A stretch of DNA of 51,228 nucleotides from Frankia canadensis (GTDB lineage: Bacteria > Actinomycetota > Actinomycetes > Frankiales > Frankiaceae), in NCBI RefSeq assembly GCF_900197875.1, contig NZ_FZMO01000168.1, forward strand, positions 1 through 51,228, given 5' to 3'. The first letter of the stretch is position 1. Each line of letters begins with the position of its first letter. Shown piece after piece: positions 40,155 through 48,494 of the stretch. A program made the position numbers and the translations under genes. The notes below the pieces were generated by a model that had not been told where the DNA came from, searched no databases, and worked only from the letters and a program-made list of their open reading frames with translations.

Positions 40155-42169
40155 GACTTCTCTTCTCGCTGTTGACGTAGATTCTGCACGACGAGGTTCG
40201 CCACAAAAAAGCAGTCAGCGGCGAGATCCACGTCTTCCACGGGGGTCATGAAGGTCTCGAGCGCCGCCATCGCGGCAGGATATCTCTCGTCGAGTCGTAA
40301 CTCGACGACGACCCGACGGAATTCTTCCGGGCCGGCCAGTCGGCCGGAGTGAAACGCCTCCCGGGCATGGATCACCGCATCGGCATACTCCTGCCGATCC
40401 CGGTGGTAACTACTCGCGATGAGCGCCCGCAGGGCGGCGAAGAAGGGGCCACGGTCGAAGGTGACGAAGAACGAGTCGTCGTCTCCTCTGGCCGTCTCGT
40501 ACTCCACCGTGCTCACATGGGCGGAAGCCGGCATGGTGAGGTGCGTGGCCCGCTGCTGCTCCGGCAGATTAAGCATGAGTGCCGAGATCTGCGGCAGCGA
40601 CTCGTTGAGAAAGCCCTTGATGTAACCCCGCCAGAACGCCGCGAGCACCAGCGTCTCAGCCGGGTCCGCCGCGCGGAGGAAACTGCGCCTGACAATGATC
40701 TTCCAGGAGTCCCGCGTGACGCTTTCCAGCGTGTACGTGCCCCAGCCGCCGGTGCGGTCCCAGTAGTTCCACAGCGCGACGAACGCCTCGGGGCTGCTGG
40801 GCACGAACCGGCCGCCGCGCAGCACGAACTCGACCAGGTCCCGGGCGGCGCCCGCGCCGATCCTCTGCGCGGCGTTCTCCAGCAGGTCCGCCCGGTCTGG
40901 CAGCAGCAGCCGCAGCAACTGGACGACCGTCTCCGTCCGCAGGATGACATGTCGCACCCCGGTACGGCTGATCACACCGTCCTGCGCGGAAAGACTGAAC
41001 TCCGGCAGCAGGTCACTCAGCCGGTTCCCCGCCTCCCGGAGCAGGGGATGCGCGCCGTAGGACGACCGGTCGATGGTGAACAGCGGCTGGAAGGATTCCG
41101 CCAGGAAACCAAGGAATCCCTGCACCTGGGCACGGGAGGTCGGATTTCCGGTGTCCACCAGATCGCGCACGCCGACCAGATCCGAATCGAACACCGCGTA
41201 GGTCTGCGCCGGCGCGTTCCGCTGCCCCACCACCCGGGCGAGATCAACGGTAACCCGGAAGGCGAGGTCCGCCGGGCTGGTGAACAGCCGGGCGGGATGG
41301 CGGCGCAGCAACTCGTCGCGAAAGTCCGCCTGCAGCTCACGCAGGTCGTCGGCGGGCACGATGTCGTGCGGCACCGGCAGGCTCTCGTCGGCCAGGTAGA
41401 CAAGCACCTGCTTGCCCGCGGCACGGGCAAGATCATATTCGGCCATCGCGACCGAGCGGGTCGGGTACGGGGAGGGCACGCCGAACGTGTGCCCGAAGAT
41501 GCCGATGAAGACCGCGCACGCGTCCACCGCGGCGGCGGCCGGTTGCCCGGGTTCCTCCGCACGGTCCCCGACCGTGGTCACCTTCACGCCGTAGTCGGCC
41601 ATACTTCCGGCGACCGCGTCGGCGACCGCCCGCCGATAATCGATCAGGTCGGTGTAGGTGCCACCCACGAACACCGTGATGCCCAGCGGGGTAGGCGGCG
41701 CCTGGCTGACGGGATACGCCTGCGCCCGCCCTTCGACAATCTTGAGGGCGAGCTCGTCGATGGCCTCGTTCTCATAGTTCTCGATCGTGTCCGGATGCAG
41801 TCTGAGCGTCTCGGCGAGCTGGCGGCGACGTGCGGTGAGGTAACCGGGATCACGGCCCGGCCAGGTCATCGCGGTCGTGCCGGCCGCCGCGTCCGACGGC
41901 GGCTCGGGGACCGCGAGCGCGTTGCGCAGCGAGCGGGCCTTGGCTCCCGTTCCCAGCTCGACCAACGAGTCGCGCAACAGCTCGAGCGCGGCGGTCACGG
42001 AGTCCGGGCGACCGAGCGCCCGGTTCCAGTCCTGGAGCGCGACGAGCAGGCCCCTGCGCTGCGCCAGCGCGGCCAGTGACAGACCGCGGCCTCTGCGCAA
42101 CTGCATCAGCTCCGCGACAAGGGCTTTCCGAATTCCTTCCCCGTCCGTTCCGATTTCGTTCCGACTCAT
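40151..42169 (-). CDS. DUF4062 protein with N-terminal helical and C-terminal V4R-like regions
   Basis: A 672-residue soluble protein. Residues 13-150 are helical, with LTARRRQLAETLRLHPDTIENYENEAI, a pattern I associate with actinobacterial regulatory/conflict proteins. Residues about 163-265 are DUF4062 (ITVFVGGTYTDLIDYRRAV, VDACAVFIGIFGHTFG, MAEYDLARAAGKQVLVYL), a TIR-like Rossmann domain common in defence and signalling proteins. Residues about 400-572 resemble a V4R small-molecule-binding domain (AQRIGAGAARDLVEF, GGWGTYTLE, FWRGYIKGFL, GDDDSFFVTF); this match is by eye. ATG 42169 directly follows GGAGGTG, too close for normal use, so the start is uncertain. Coupled to the ArgG-like gene. 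Confidence 0.8.
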   Translation of the reverse strand: MSRNEIGTDGEGIRKALVAELMQLRRGRGLSLAALAQRRGLLVALQDWNRALGRPDSVTAALELLRDSLVELGTGAKARSLRNALAVPEPPSDAAAGTTAMTWPGRDPGYLTARRRQLAETLRLHPDTIENYENEAIDELALKIVEGRAQAYPVSQAPPTPLGITVFVGGTYTDLIDYRRAVADAVAGSMADYGVKVTTVGDRAEEPGQPAAAAVDACAVFIGIFGHTFGVPSPYPTRSVAMAEYDLARAAGKQVLVYLADESLPVPHDIVPADDLRELQADFRDELLRRHPARLFTSPADLAFRVTVDLARVVGQRNAPAQTYAVFDSDLVGVRDLVDTGNPTSRAQVQGFLGFLAESFQPLFTIDRSSYGAHPLLREAGNRLSDLLPEFSLSAQDGVISRTGVRHVILRTETVVQLLRLLLPDRADLLENAAQRIGAGAARDLVEFVLRGGRFVPSSPEAFVALWNYWDRTGGWGTYTLESVTRDSWKIIVRRSFLRAADPAETLVLAAFWRGYIKGFLNESLPQISALMLNLPEQQRATHLTMPASAHVSTVEYETARGDDDSFFVTFDRGPFFAALRALIASSYHRDRQEYADAVIHAREAFHSGRLAGPEEFRRVVVELRLDERYPAAMAALETFMTPVEDVDLAADCFFVANLVVQNLRQQREEKS

Positions 42170-42258
42170 CACCTCCCCCCTTTCTTCACCGTCACATCCG
42201 ATCAATCTCCGCTTGCCGATCTTCGTCGGATCCGCGACGCTATGAACTGTACGGCACG

Positions 42259-42287
42259 AAGCTAGGCCGGACCACAGCCGGTACCAA
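42259..42287 (-). promoter_or_regulatory. Promoter of the DUF4062-ArgG-like operon
   Basis: Minus strand: TTGGTA (42287-42282), 17 bases, TAGCTT (42264-42259, TANNNT type). It is about 90 bases upstream of the DUF4062 start and inside the divergent gap with the small membrane ORF. Confidence 0.5.
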
Positions 42288-42328
42288 CGGGGGCTACCTG
42301 CACAGTAGGGCCGGAGAGAGGAGTCCCA

Positions 42329-42505
42329 ATGACCCAGCTTCTCATTGTGCTGCTGGCGATTTCCCTGGCGCTGGCACTCGGCACTGTTTTCCTTCTCATC
42401 CTTTCCAGGTTCGCCGACGAGCGCCGCGACATTGCGGACGCGGAGCGGCTGCGCGCCGCCCAGTATCGCGTCGACCGCCTTCGGGACGGCGCGCACAGGC
42501 ACTGA
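42329..42505 (+). CDS. Small single-pass membrane protein (58 residues)
   Basis: ATG 42329 follows GAGAGGAG with a 5-base spacer. The product begins MTQLLIVLLAISLALALG and continues TVFLLILS, one membrane helix at about residues 3-26. A basic/acidic amphipathic helix follows (ADERRDIADAERLRAAQYRVDRLRD). Codon third positions follow the genome pattern. No family recognised. It is divergent from the DUF4062 gene across 159 bases, so it may belong to the same system or be an unrelated small membrane protein. Confidence 0.7.
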   Translation: MTQLLIVLLAISLALALGTVFLLILSRFADERRDIADAERLRAAQYRVDRLRDGAHRH

Positions 42506-42655
42506 TCTCGAAGCGCGACAGCGGGACGACGGCCGTATGCGGTCGCCGTCGTCTCTGGCGTTCTGGCGTTCTGACGCGCTGACACTCGGCAGCTCTGCCG
42601 GCAGCCGGCTCCTCGGACGTTTGATCGTCTCTCGGGGGGACGATCAACGCTCGCG

Positions 42656-42685
42656 GCGGCCCGCGCCCCCACCGGCGCGGGCCGC
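42656..42685 (-). terminator. 12-bp perfect hairpin after the response regulator
   Basis: Arms 42656-42667 and 42674-42685 around a 6-base loop, 64 bases beyond the response-regulator stop on the minus strand. Confidence 0.75.
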
Positions 42686-42748
42686 CCGCGATGTCCAGGC
42701 CACGGGATCGAGGCCGGGCCTGGCCGAGCCGGGCCGAGCCGGCGACGC

Positions 42749-43486
42749 TCAGCGGACGCCGTCGCCGCCCGCGTCCTCGTCGTAACCTTCACGCAGGGCG
42801 AAGCGGGTCAGTTCGACGCGGTTGCGGAGCTGGAGCTTGCCGAGCACGTTGTGCACGTGGTTCTGGACCGTCCGGTGCGAGACACCCAGCTCGCTGGCGG
42901 CGTCCCGGGCGGACAGGCCCTTCGCGACCAGCCGTAGCACCTCGATCTCCCGTTCGGTCAGCCGCGGTGCCGACGACGAGCCGGCACCCGACCGGGTGCC
43001 GGCGGCGCGCGCGGCCCGGGAGTTCTCGCCGAGGAGGAGGGCGGCCAGACCCGCGGTGAAGACGGGAGTCCCCTTCGCGGTGCGGCGGACAGCGTCCACG
43101 AGTTCCTCGGGCCGGGCCGACTTGAGCAGATAACCGGACGCCCCCGCCTTCACCGCGTCGAGCACATCGGCCTGCTCCCCGGACGCCGACACGACGAGCA
43201 CCGATGCCGGCGTCCCGGTAAGGGGGAACGGCGACGCGGGCGAGCCGATCAGGGCACGGATCACCTCGACGCCCGAGCCGTCCGGCAGCCCCAGGTCCAG
43301 GACGACAAGGCGCGGACGGGTCGCCGCCAGCACGCGCAACGCCTGCGCGACGGAGCCCGCGGTGCCCACGACCGCGAAGCCGGCCGCGGCGAGATCCCGG
43401 CTCAGCGCCTCGCGCCACAGCGGATGATCGTCGATGACGACCACCCGCCCGGCCGGCTCCCGATCCGACTCGTCAGCGTGGGACAC
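42749..43486 (-). CDS. NarL/LuxR-type response regulator
   Basis: A 245-residue DNA-binding response regulator. GTG 43486 is the start because GGAGG lies 9 bases upstream; the frame is open further up but overlaps the kinase. The receiver (about 13-130) has the acidic pair Asp19-Asp20, the phosphoacceptor Asp64 in VVLDLGLP, and Lys in GYLLKSA. The output domain (about 178-235) is LuxR-type HTH (LTEREIEVLRLVAKGLS, SHRTVQNHVHNVL). The first 14 bases overlap the sensor kinase gene, so the pair is co-translated. Target genes are unknown. Confidence 0.95.
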   Translation of the reverse strand: MSHADESDREPAGRVVVIDDHPLWREALSRDLAAAGFAVVGTAGSVAQALRVLAATRPRLVVLDLGLPDGSGVEVIRALIGSPASPFPLTGTPASVLVVSASGEQADVLDAVKAGASGYLLKSARPEELVDAVRRTAKGTPVFTAGLAALLLGENSRAARAAGTRSGAGSSSAPRLTEREIEVLRLVAKGLSARDAASELGVSHRTVQNHVHNVLGKLQLRNRVELTRFALREGYDEDAGGDGVR

Positions 43487-44819
43487 GCAGTTCGACCTCC
43501 GTTCCCCGGCCCGGCCGGCCGGTGACGACCACCTCGCCGCCCAGATCCCGGATCCGGCCACAGATGGAGACCGCGAGACCGATGCGTCCCTGCCGGGCGG
43601 CCTGCTCGACCCGGCCGGGTTCGATGCCGACACCGTCGTCGCGCACGGTCACGATCACGGCGTCGCCGTCGTCTTCGACCAGCAACCACGCCGAGGCCCC
43701 AGGGCCGGCGTGCAGGACCACATTGCGCAGTGCGGCCCGCACGGCGGCGACGATCTCGACGGCATGGTCCGCCCGCAGGTGCACGGGCACGCCCGGGGTG
43801 GAGACCGTCACGACCTCCGGGGTGTCCTCGGGGGCTCCCCCGCTGGTCGCCGGTCCGGCCCCGGAGGCCGCCCGGCCGGCCGTCACCCTCGGTGGGTGCG
43901 AGGCGTGGGCGAGAGCCATCAACAGCGCGCCCAGATCCACATCGGCGTGGTCGGAGTCGTGGGAGGAGCGTGACGCCCGTCCTGGCTGTCCCCGTCGTGT
44001 CCCGGACCCGTTCAGATGGCTCGGACAGGTCACTGCAGGGGGCCGAGATGTGCGCAGCAGATCGCGCAGCGCCGCCTCCTGCTCGGCCGCGAGCCTGGCC
44101 ACCTCGGCCGCCGCCATGCCGCGCGGAGCCTCCCGGGAGATCAGGGACAGAACCTGCAAAACGCCGTCGTGCACGTCGCGGGCGAGCCGTTCCCGCTCGG
44201 CCTCGCCGGCTCGCACTGACAGGACCTGCGACAACGCGGCCTCAGCGCGGATGGCGGCCGCGCTCAGGTAGCCGACGACAATGCCCGACACGACGTACAG
44301 GACCGCCGGGCGGACCGAGCCGTCACTCACCGACCCACTCGCGACGAAAGACGCCACCGCCAGTACCACACCGCCCGCGGCGCCGCCGACCGTACCGCCG
44401 GCGAGAGCCGCGCTGAACACCCCGCTCGCCGACCACAGCGCGGGCAGGACATCGCCGGACCCGGCCGGGCTCACCGCCGCGTGCGTCGTCAGCGTGATCC
44501 CCGCGCACACCAGGACGTCGGCCGCGACCAGGCCATCGCGCGGTCTCGGCCACGGCCGAGACCGAGTGCGAGGCTGAGGGCGTTCGAGGGCGTCGAGCGC
44601 GGGTGCGAGCCCCGTCATCACCGCCGACCAGACGGCCAGGACACCGAACCAGGCGAGTCCACCGCCTGGATGCGGCGCCCGCCCCAGATCACGCCCGACC
44701 GTCCCGACGGCATAGACCACCGCCACCAGGCGAAAGACCGCGAGCGACCGCCACATCGCGCCGCGCACGCCGTCCGGCCCGCGCGGGCGGCCCGGGCCCG
44801 GGCCCTGCGGCATCCGCAC
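43473..44819 (-). CDS. Membrane sensor histidine kinase, NarX/MacS type
   Basis: A 448-residue sensor kinase. About five membrane helices lie between residues 25 and 190 without a large extracellular domain, as in the actinobacterial MacS group. The HisKA_3 dimerisation helix contains the phosphoacceptor His217 in ARDVHDGVLQVL. The ATPase domain is at the C-terminus (ALRNVVLHA, DDGVGI, GRGTEVEL). A Ser/Arg-rich linker (about 260-300) separates them. It phosphorylates the response regulator encoded next. The signal is unknown; the membrane part may sense lipid or quinone state. Confidence 0.93.
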   Translation of the reverse strand: MRMPQGPGPGRPRGPDGVRGAMWRSLAVFRLVAVVYAVGTVGRDLGRAPHPGGGLAWFGVLAVWSAVMTGLAPALDALERPQPRTRSRPWPRPRDGLVAADVLVCAGITLTTHAAVSPAGSGDVLPALWSASGVFSAALAGGTVGGAAGGVVLAVASFVASGSVSDGSVRPAVLYVVSGIVVGYLSAAAIRAEAALSQVLSVRAGEAERERLARDVHDGVLQVLSLISREAPRGMAAAEVARLAAEQEAALRDLLRTSRPPAVTCPSHLNGSGTRRGQPGRASRSSHDSDHADVDLGALLMALAHASHPPRVTAGRAASGAGPATSGGAPEDTPEVVTVSTPGVPVHLRADHAVEIVAAVRAALRNVVLHAGPGASAWLLVEDDGDAVIVTVRDDGVGIEPGRVEQAARQGRIGLAVSICGRIRDLGGEVVVTGRPGRGTEVELRVPR

Positions 44820-44828
44820 CCGGCAAGT

Positions 44829-44853
44829 GTGACAGAAAGTCCCCTTTCGTGAC
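44829..44853. promoter_or_regulatory. Inverted repeat flanked by direct repeats, divergent promoter region
   Basis: GTGAC (44829-44833), GAAAG (44835-44839), CTTTC (44844-44848), GTGAC (44849-44853). It lies 10 bases before the sensor kinase ATG. Its size fits a response-regulator or repressor site, but the protein is unknown. Confidence 0.4.
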
Positions 44854-44989
44854 GCGACGAGGACAGCGACGAGCCCATGGTTACTCGGGCAGATCGGGCG
44901 TACGGCGGGCGTGCGGCCGCTCGGAGACCAGCCAGAAGTTGAGTACGACGACTCAGGCCAACCGACCTCGACCCACCCAGACTGGGTGC

Positions 44990-45289
44990 ATGTCCTCCGC
45001 GAAGCCCCCCGCTCCCAGAACCACCACGGCGTTCCTCGTCCAGGCCGCGCTTTCCTTCGGTATCTCGGTGATCTCGGTGACCTACGCGATCGCGCATCTG
45101 CCGGGCAGCGCCTGGATCCGTGGCTTCCTCCTGCTCGGCCTGCTGTACGTGATCACGTCGACGTTCACCCTCGCCAAATGCGTACGCGACCAGCAGGAGG
45201 CCTCCGCGGTCGTCAGCCGGGTCGACCAGGTCAGGCTGGAGCGGTACCTCTCGGAACACGACCCTTACAAGGAACCGATCGGCCACTGA
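44990..45289 (+). CDS. YiaA/YiaB two-helix domain membrane protein
   Basis: A 99-residue protein with two membrane helices: FLVQAALSFGISVISVTYAIAHLP and FLLLGLLYVITSTFTLAKCVRDQQE. The pattern ending TLAKxVRDxxE matches the YiaA/YiaB family, whose function is unknown. The start is ATG 44990. It is divergent from the sensor kinase. Just after its stop begins a 59-bp sequence repeated at the 3' end of the LysR gene, and a degraded copy of its second helix occurs near 45900. Confidence 0.88.
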   Translation: MSSAKPPAPRTTTAFLVQAALSFGISVISVTYAIAHLPGSAWIRGFLLLGLLYVITSTFTLAKCVRDQQEASAVVSRVDQVRLERYLSEHDPYKEPIGH

Positions 45290-45300
45290 CTGCGCCACCC

Positions 45301-45359
45301 GGAAAGGCCCAGGTGATCGCGGTGCCGGAAGCCGCCCCGTCACCCGCGGGCTGACCCGG
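45301..45359. repeat. Dispersed 59-bp repeat, copy 1
   Basis: Identical to 50298-50356 except for one base. It lies 11 bases after the YiaA/B-like stop. The 9 bases before it (GCGCCACCC, 45292-45300) plus its first 14 bases also match 50216-50238. Confidence 0.95.
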
Positions 45360-45423
45360 TCGAGCCATGCGGATTGCCGACAGGTGCAGGTCAGGAGCGC
45401 TCCGGCGCGGCACACTGGGCGCC

Positions 45424-45867
45424 ATGACGGATCTGATCACGCGACTGCTGTCGCTGTGGAGCGACGGCCTGCCCGCGGACGACGAGACGGCGGTGCGCGC
45501 GTTCCGCGAGCTGTACACCGACCCGGTCCCGGTGAACGGGACCCCGATGACCGCCGCCGACCTCATCGCCCGCGCCCGGGCGCTGCACGCCGCACTGGCC
45601 GACATCCGCCACGAGCTGATCGAGCAGGTGCAGACACCCGACCGTCTCGCGATCGGCTTCTACCTGCACGGACGACACGTCGGCCCGCTGCCCACCGCGC
45701 TCGGACCGGTGCCGGCGACCGGGCAGGAGGTGTCCATCCGGGCCACCGACATCCTGCGGATCACCGACGGCCGGATCAGCTCCATCTGGGTGATCTCCGA
45801 TGAGCTGACCGCGCTTCTCAGCCTCGGCGTGCTCGTTCCGGGCAGCACCCCACTACCGGCCGCGTAA
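45424..45867 (+). CDS. SnoaL/NTF2-like protein
   Basis: A 147-residue protein of the NTF2-like/SnoaL-like cone fold. It has an N-terminal helix (LITRLLSLWSDGLPADDETAVRAF), LYTDPVPVNGTPMTAADLIARARALHAALADIRHELI and a sheet ending ATDILRITDGRISSIWVISDE. Members include polyketide cyclases, isomerases and binding proteins; no biosynthetic genes adjoin it. ATG 45424 is used rather than an ATG 57 bases earlier because the fold begins there. Confidence 0.8.
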   Translation: MTDLITRLLSLWSDGLPADDETAVRAFRELYTDPVPVNGTPMTAADLIARARALHAALADIRHELIEQVQTPDRLAIGFYLHGRHVGPLPTALGPVPATGQEVSIRATDILRITDGRISSIWVISDELTALLSLGVLVPGSTPLPAA

Positions 45868-45894
45868 CCGCCTTCTGACGTCCACGAAGTGTTC

Positions 45895-45945
45895 CCGAGC
45901 TGGATCCGCGGCCTTCTCCTGCTCGGCCTGCTCGCGCCGGCAACA
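45895..45945 (+). pseudogene. Short remnant of a YiaA/B-like gene
   Basis: The bases coding SWIRGLLLLGLL match SAWIRGFLLLGLL of the intact gene near 45111-45155 at both DNA and protein level, then similarity stops. Probably a leftover of a local duplication. Confidence 0.4.
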
Positions 45946-46136
45946 GGCGCGAGCACACGAGGACGCTACGAGCAGACGTCCATGGCGGATATTCGATGGC
46001 GTCCGGCTGAGGCCCCCGGTACGGTGAAAAGGCGGCTGCTGGCCGACCGTCGAGCGGTTTACCGAAGTTCTGACCGCATAAACGCCGAAGAGGTGTCACT
46101 CTGGACGAGGACAGCGGCGACATCAACGGGCTCGCG

Positions 46137-46799
46137 GTGGCCCGCAAAGCCGCCGAGCTCATCACCTACGCGTTTTTCGTCGTGAAGTTCGATCTTCTTT
46201 CCCTCGGCGACTACGTCGAGAACGCGGTGGCTCGATGGGTCACCCTCTTCTTTCTCAGCGCGGGACTCCTCGTGCTGGTCCTCACCACGGTTCTCGTGGC
46301 GGTGGACAGGGATCAGCGCCGGGCCGCGGGTTCGGCGATGGCGCTGCCGTTCGGTGTGATGCTGGCGGCAACGACGCCCTTCCTCGGCACATGGGCTGCC
46401 GAAAAGATGCTGGACCTCAACCGACTGGCAGCCTCCTTCCCGATCCTCATAGCAATGATTCTGGGCCTGCTCGGCCTCGCTCTCTACGTGGTCCTCTTCT
46501 TCGCCTCTCTGGCCGCCCTGTTCGTCTCGGCACACACCTTCTTCTTCGCCGGGACGGCGCATCCGCTTCTCCCACCCCTGCTCACCGTGGTCACCGTGTG
46601 GATTCTGGTGGGATGCGACATCACCGGCATCCAGGACCGTGTGGTGACGGCGCTGTTCGACAAGGCCACTCTGGCGCAGAGCACCGCCTCGCTGGCGTTC
46701 GGGATCACCTCGGCGGTGGTGGCCACCGCCTTCGCCGCACTCGAGATCCGCCAGCTCCACGCCAACGGCATCCATCTGCGTGCCGGCCCCTGGCGCTGA
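46137..46799 (+). CDS. Polytopic membrane protein of unknown function
   Basis: A 220-residue protein with about five membrane helices (WVTLFFLSAGLLVLVLTTVLV, MALPFGVMLAATTPFLGTW, FPILIAMILGLLGLALYVVLFFASLAALFV, LLPPLLTVVTVWILVGC, SLAFGITSAVVATAFAALEI). Not recognised. The start is uncertain: GTG 46137 has no ribosome site, while the same frame is open for about 20 codons upstream (DEDSGDINGLAVARK) without a start codon. The N-terminus may have been lost or a rarer start may be used. GC is lower than in neighbours, suggesting a more recent arrival. Confidence 0.65.
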   Translation: MARKAAELITYAFFVVKFDLLSLGDYVENAVARWVTLFFLSAGLLVLVLTTVLVAVDRDQRRAAGSAMALPFGVMLAATTPFLGTWAAEKMLDLNRLAASFPILIAMILGLLGLALYVVLFFASLAALFVSAHTFFFAGTAHPLLPPLLTVVTVWILVGCDITGIQDRVVTALFDKATLAQSTASLAFGITSAVVATAFAALEIRQLHANGIHLRAGPWR

Positions 46800-46850
46800 T
46801 CACCCGAAAATCCTTTGCGTGCCCATGATGCCCGGACGAAGGTGGTGGTC

Positions 46851-47639
46851 GTGCGGCCAACCCTGACCGATGAGGAGATCGAGGCGTTTGTCGACCTGGG
46901 CTTCGTCCGGGTCCCGGAGGCGTTCCCACGAGCATTGGCCGACGAGTGCCGGTCGATCCTGTGGCGGATGACCGGCCTGGATCCCGACGATCCGTCGAGC
47001 TGGACACAGCCTGTCATCCGTATCGACGGCAGCGGGGAGCCGCCGTTCGGGCTGGCCGCCAACGCGCCGCGGCTGCGCAGCGCGTACGACCAGCTCGTCG
47101 GCGCCGGGCGGTGGCGGCCGCGCAGCGGCATCGGCACCTTCCCCATCCGTTTTCCGCACCCGGACGACCCGGGCGACGCGGGTTGGCATATGGACGGCGG
47201 CTACCTGCCGGACGGCGAGACGTGGTTCTGGCTGAATATCCTCTCCCGCGATCGCGCCCTGCTGATGCTGTTCCTGTTCTCCGACGTGGGCCCGGACGAC
47301 GCGCCCACCCGTGTCAAAGCGGGATCACACCTCGACGTCGTACCGTTTCTGGCCCCCGCGGGCGAGCGTGGCCGCAACATGCTGAAGCTGTGCCAGGAGA
47401 TGGACGCGGCGGGAAAGCTGGACAGTCCCGACCGGCCGCAGGCTCTCGCGACAGGTCAGGCCGGCGACGTGTACCTCTGCCATCCGTTCCTCATCCACGC
47501 CGCGCAACGCCACCGCGGTTCCGTTCCGCGTTTCCTCGCTCAGCCGCCGCTGGACCCGGCGGGTCTCCTCGACCTCGACCGCGCCGACGGCGCCTACTCC
47601 CCCGTCGAACGCGCCGTGAGACGGGGTCTCGCAGGCTGA
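46851..47639 (+). CDS. Phytanoyl-CoA dioxygenase (PhyH) family protein
   Basis: A 262-residue Fe(II)/2-oxoglutarate oxygenase. The iron motif WHMDGGY gives His113 and Asp115, and the distal His is in HPFLIHAAQRHRGSVPRF, with Arg for 2-oxoglutarate. In bacteria such enzymes hydroxylate or halogenate small molecules; the substrate is unknown. GTG 46851 is chosen because GAAGG precedes it by 8 bases; a TTG 36 bases earlier also keeps the frame. It follows the membrane protein by 51 bases and may be co-transcribed with it. Confidence 0.88.
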   Translation: MRPTLTDEEIEAFVDLGFVRVPEAFPRALADECRSILWRMTGLDPDDPSSWTQPVIRIDGSGEPPFGLAANAPRLRSAYDQLVGAGRWRPRSGIGTFPIRFPHPDDPGDAGWHMDGGYLPDGETWFWLNILSRDRALLMLFLFSDVGPDDAPTRVKAGSHLDVVPFLAPAGERGRNMLKLCQEMDAAGKLDSPDRPQALATGQAGDVYLCHPFLIHAAQRHRGSVPRFLAQPPLDPAGLLDLDRADGAYSPVERAVRRGLAG

Positions 47640-47794
47640 AGCGGCTCTCCGGATACCTCCCACTCCCGCCACCAGCAAGGCGCGGGAGCGGATCGGGTAG
47701 CTGGGCCTACTCCACCGGCGGGGTCGGCGCCTACGACGTACCAATCCACCCCGGCGTCGGCTGATGGTCGCCGGCCTGTCCGCTCGGGTCATCG

Positions 47795-48480
47795 GTGGGC
47801 CACCGACCCGGCTGTGCCTTCTGCGCGGACGACACGCTCCCGGCCGTCGCCCAGGCCGCCCTCGCGCACGCGCAGTTCGAGACGATCCACCCGTTCGTCG
47901 ACGGCAACGGTCGCACCGGGCGCGCGCTGATCCACATGGTGCTGCGCCGGCGCGGACTCGCCACACGCGTGCTGCCGCCCGTCTCCCTGATCCTCGCAAC
48001 CTGGTCCCGGGCGTACCTGGCGGCGCTCGACGACACCCACCAGGTGGGTCCGGCGACCTCCGGCAAGGCCCAGGCCGCCACCGACGGCCTGGGTCGCGCT
48101 GTTCGCCGCCGCCTGCACCCGCGCCTGCGCGGATGCCGCAGACTTCGAACGACACCTCGTCTCACTGCGTGACGACTGGCGACGCCGAGCCGGCCCTGCA
48201 CGGGCCGACTCGGCACTCGCCCGCCTCCTGTTCCTGCTTCCCGCGGCGCCGGTCCTCACCGTCCGCTCCGCCGCTGCTCTGGCCGGACGAAGCACGCAGG
48301 AGACGAACGAGGCGATCAGCCGCCTCGTCGACGCGGGCATCCTGCACCAGATCACGGTCGGCCGTCGCAACCGCGTGTTCGAGGCCCCCGAGGCCATCGA
48401 GGCGTTCACCCGGCTTGAACGACGCCTCGCCAGCCCGGACGGCGACACCCACGTCAGCCCCCGAACCGACGCCTGCCCAG
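47795..48480 (+). pseudogene. Frameshifted, truncated Fic family gene
   Basis: The first part (47795 to about 48082) encodes [23 protein letters not shown], a complete Fic active-site loop. The sequence continues as a Fic protein only in the +1-related frame from about 48083 ([20 protein letters not shown], then APVLTVRSAAALAGRSTQETN and VGRRNRVFEAPEAIEAFTRLERRLASP). One extra base near 48082 (in GACGGCCTGGGTC) explains the break. The first 150 or so residues, including any inhibitory motif, are missing. The tail frame has no stop before the next gene. It is a different lineage from the intact Fic at 37 kb. Confidence 0.8.
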
Positions 48481-48494
48481 AACGCCGTGACCGG

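Noticed and set aside
40349-42079. A 576-codon plus-strand frame opposite the DUF4062 gene
   Set aside because: The translation is Arg/Gly/Gln-rich without domains; the minus strand has coherent DUF4062 features and translational coupling.
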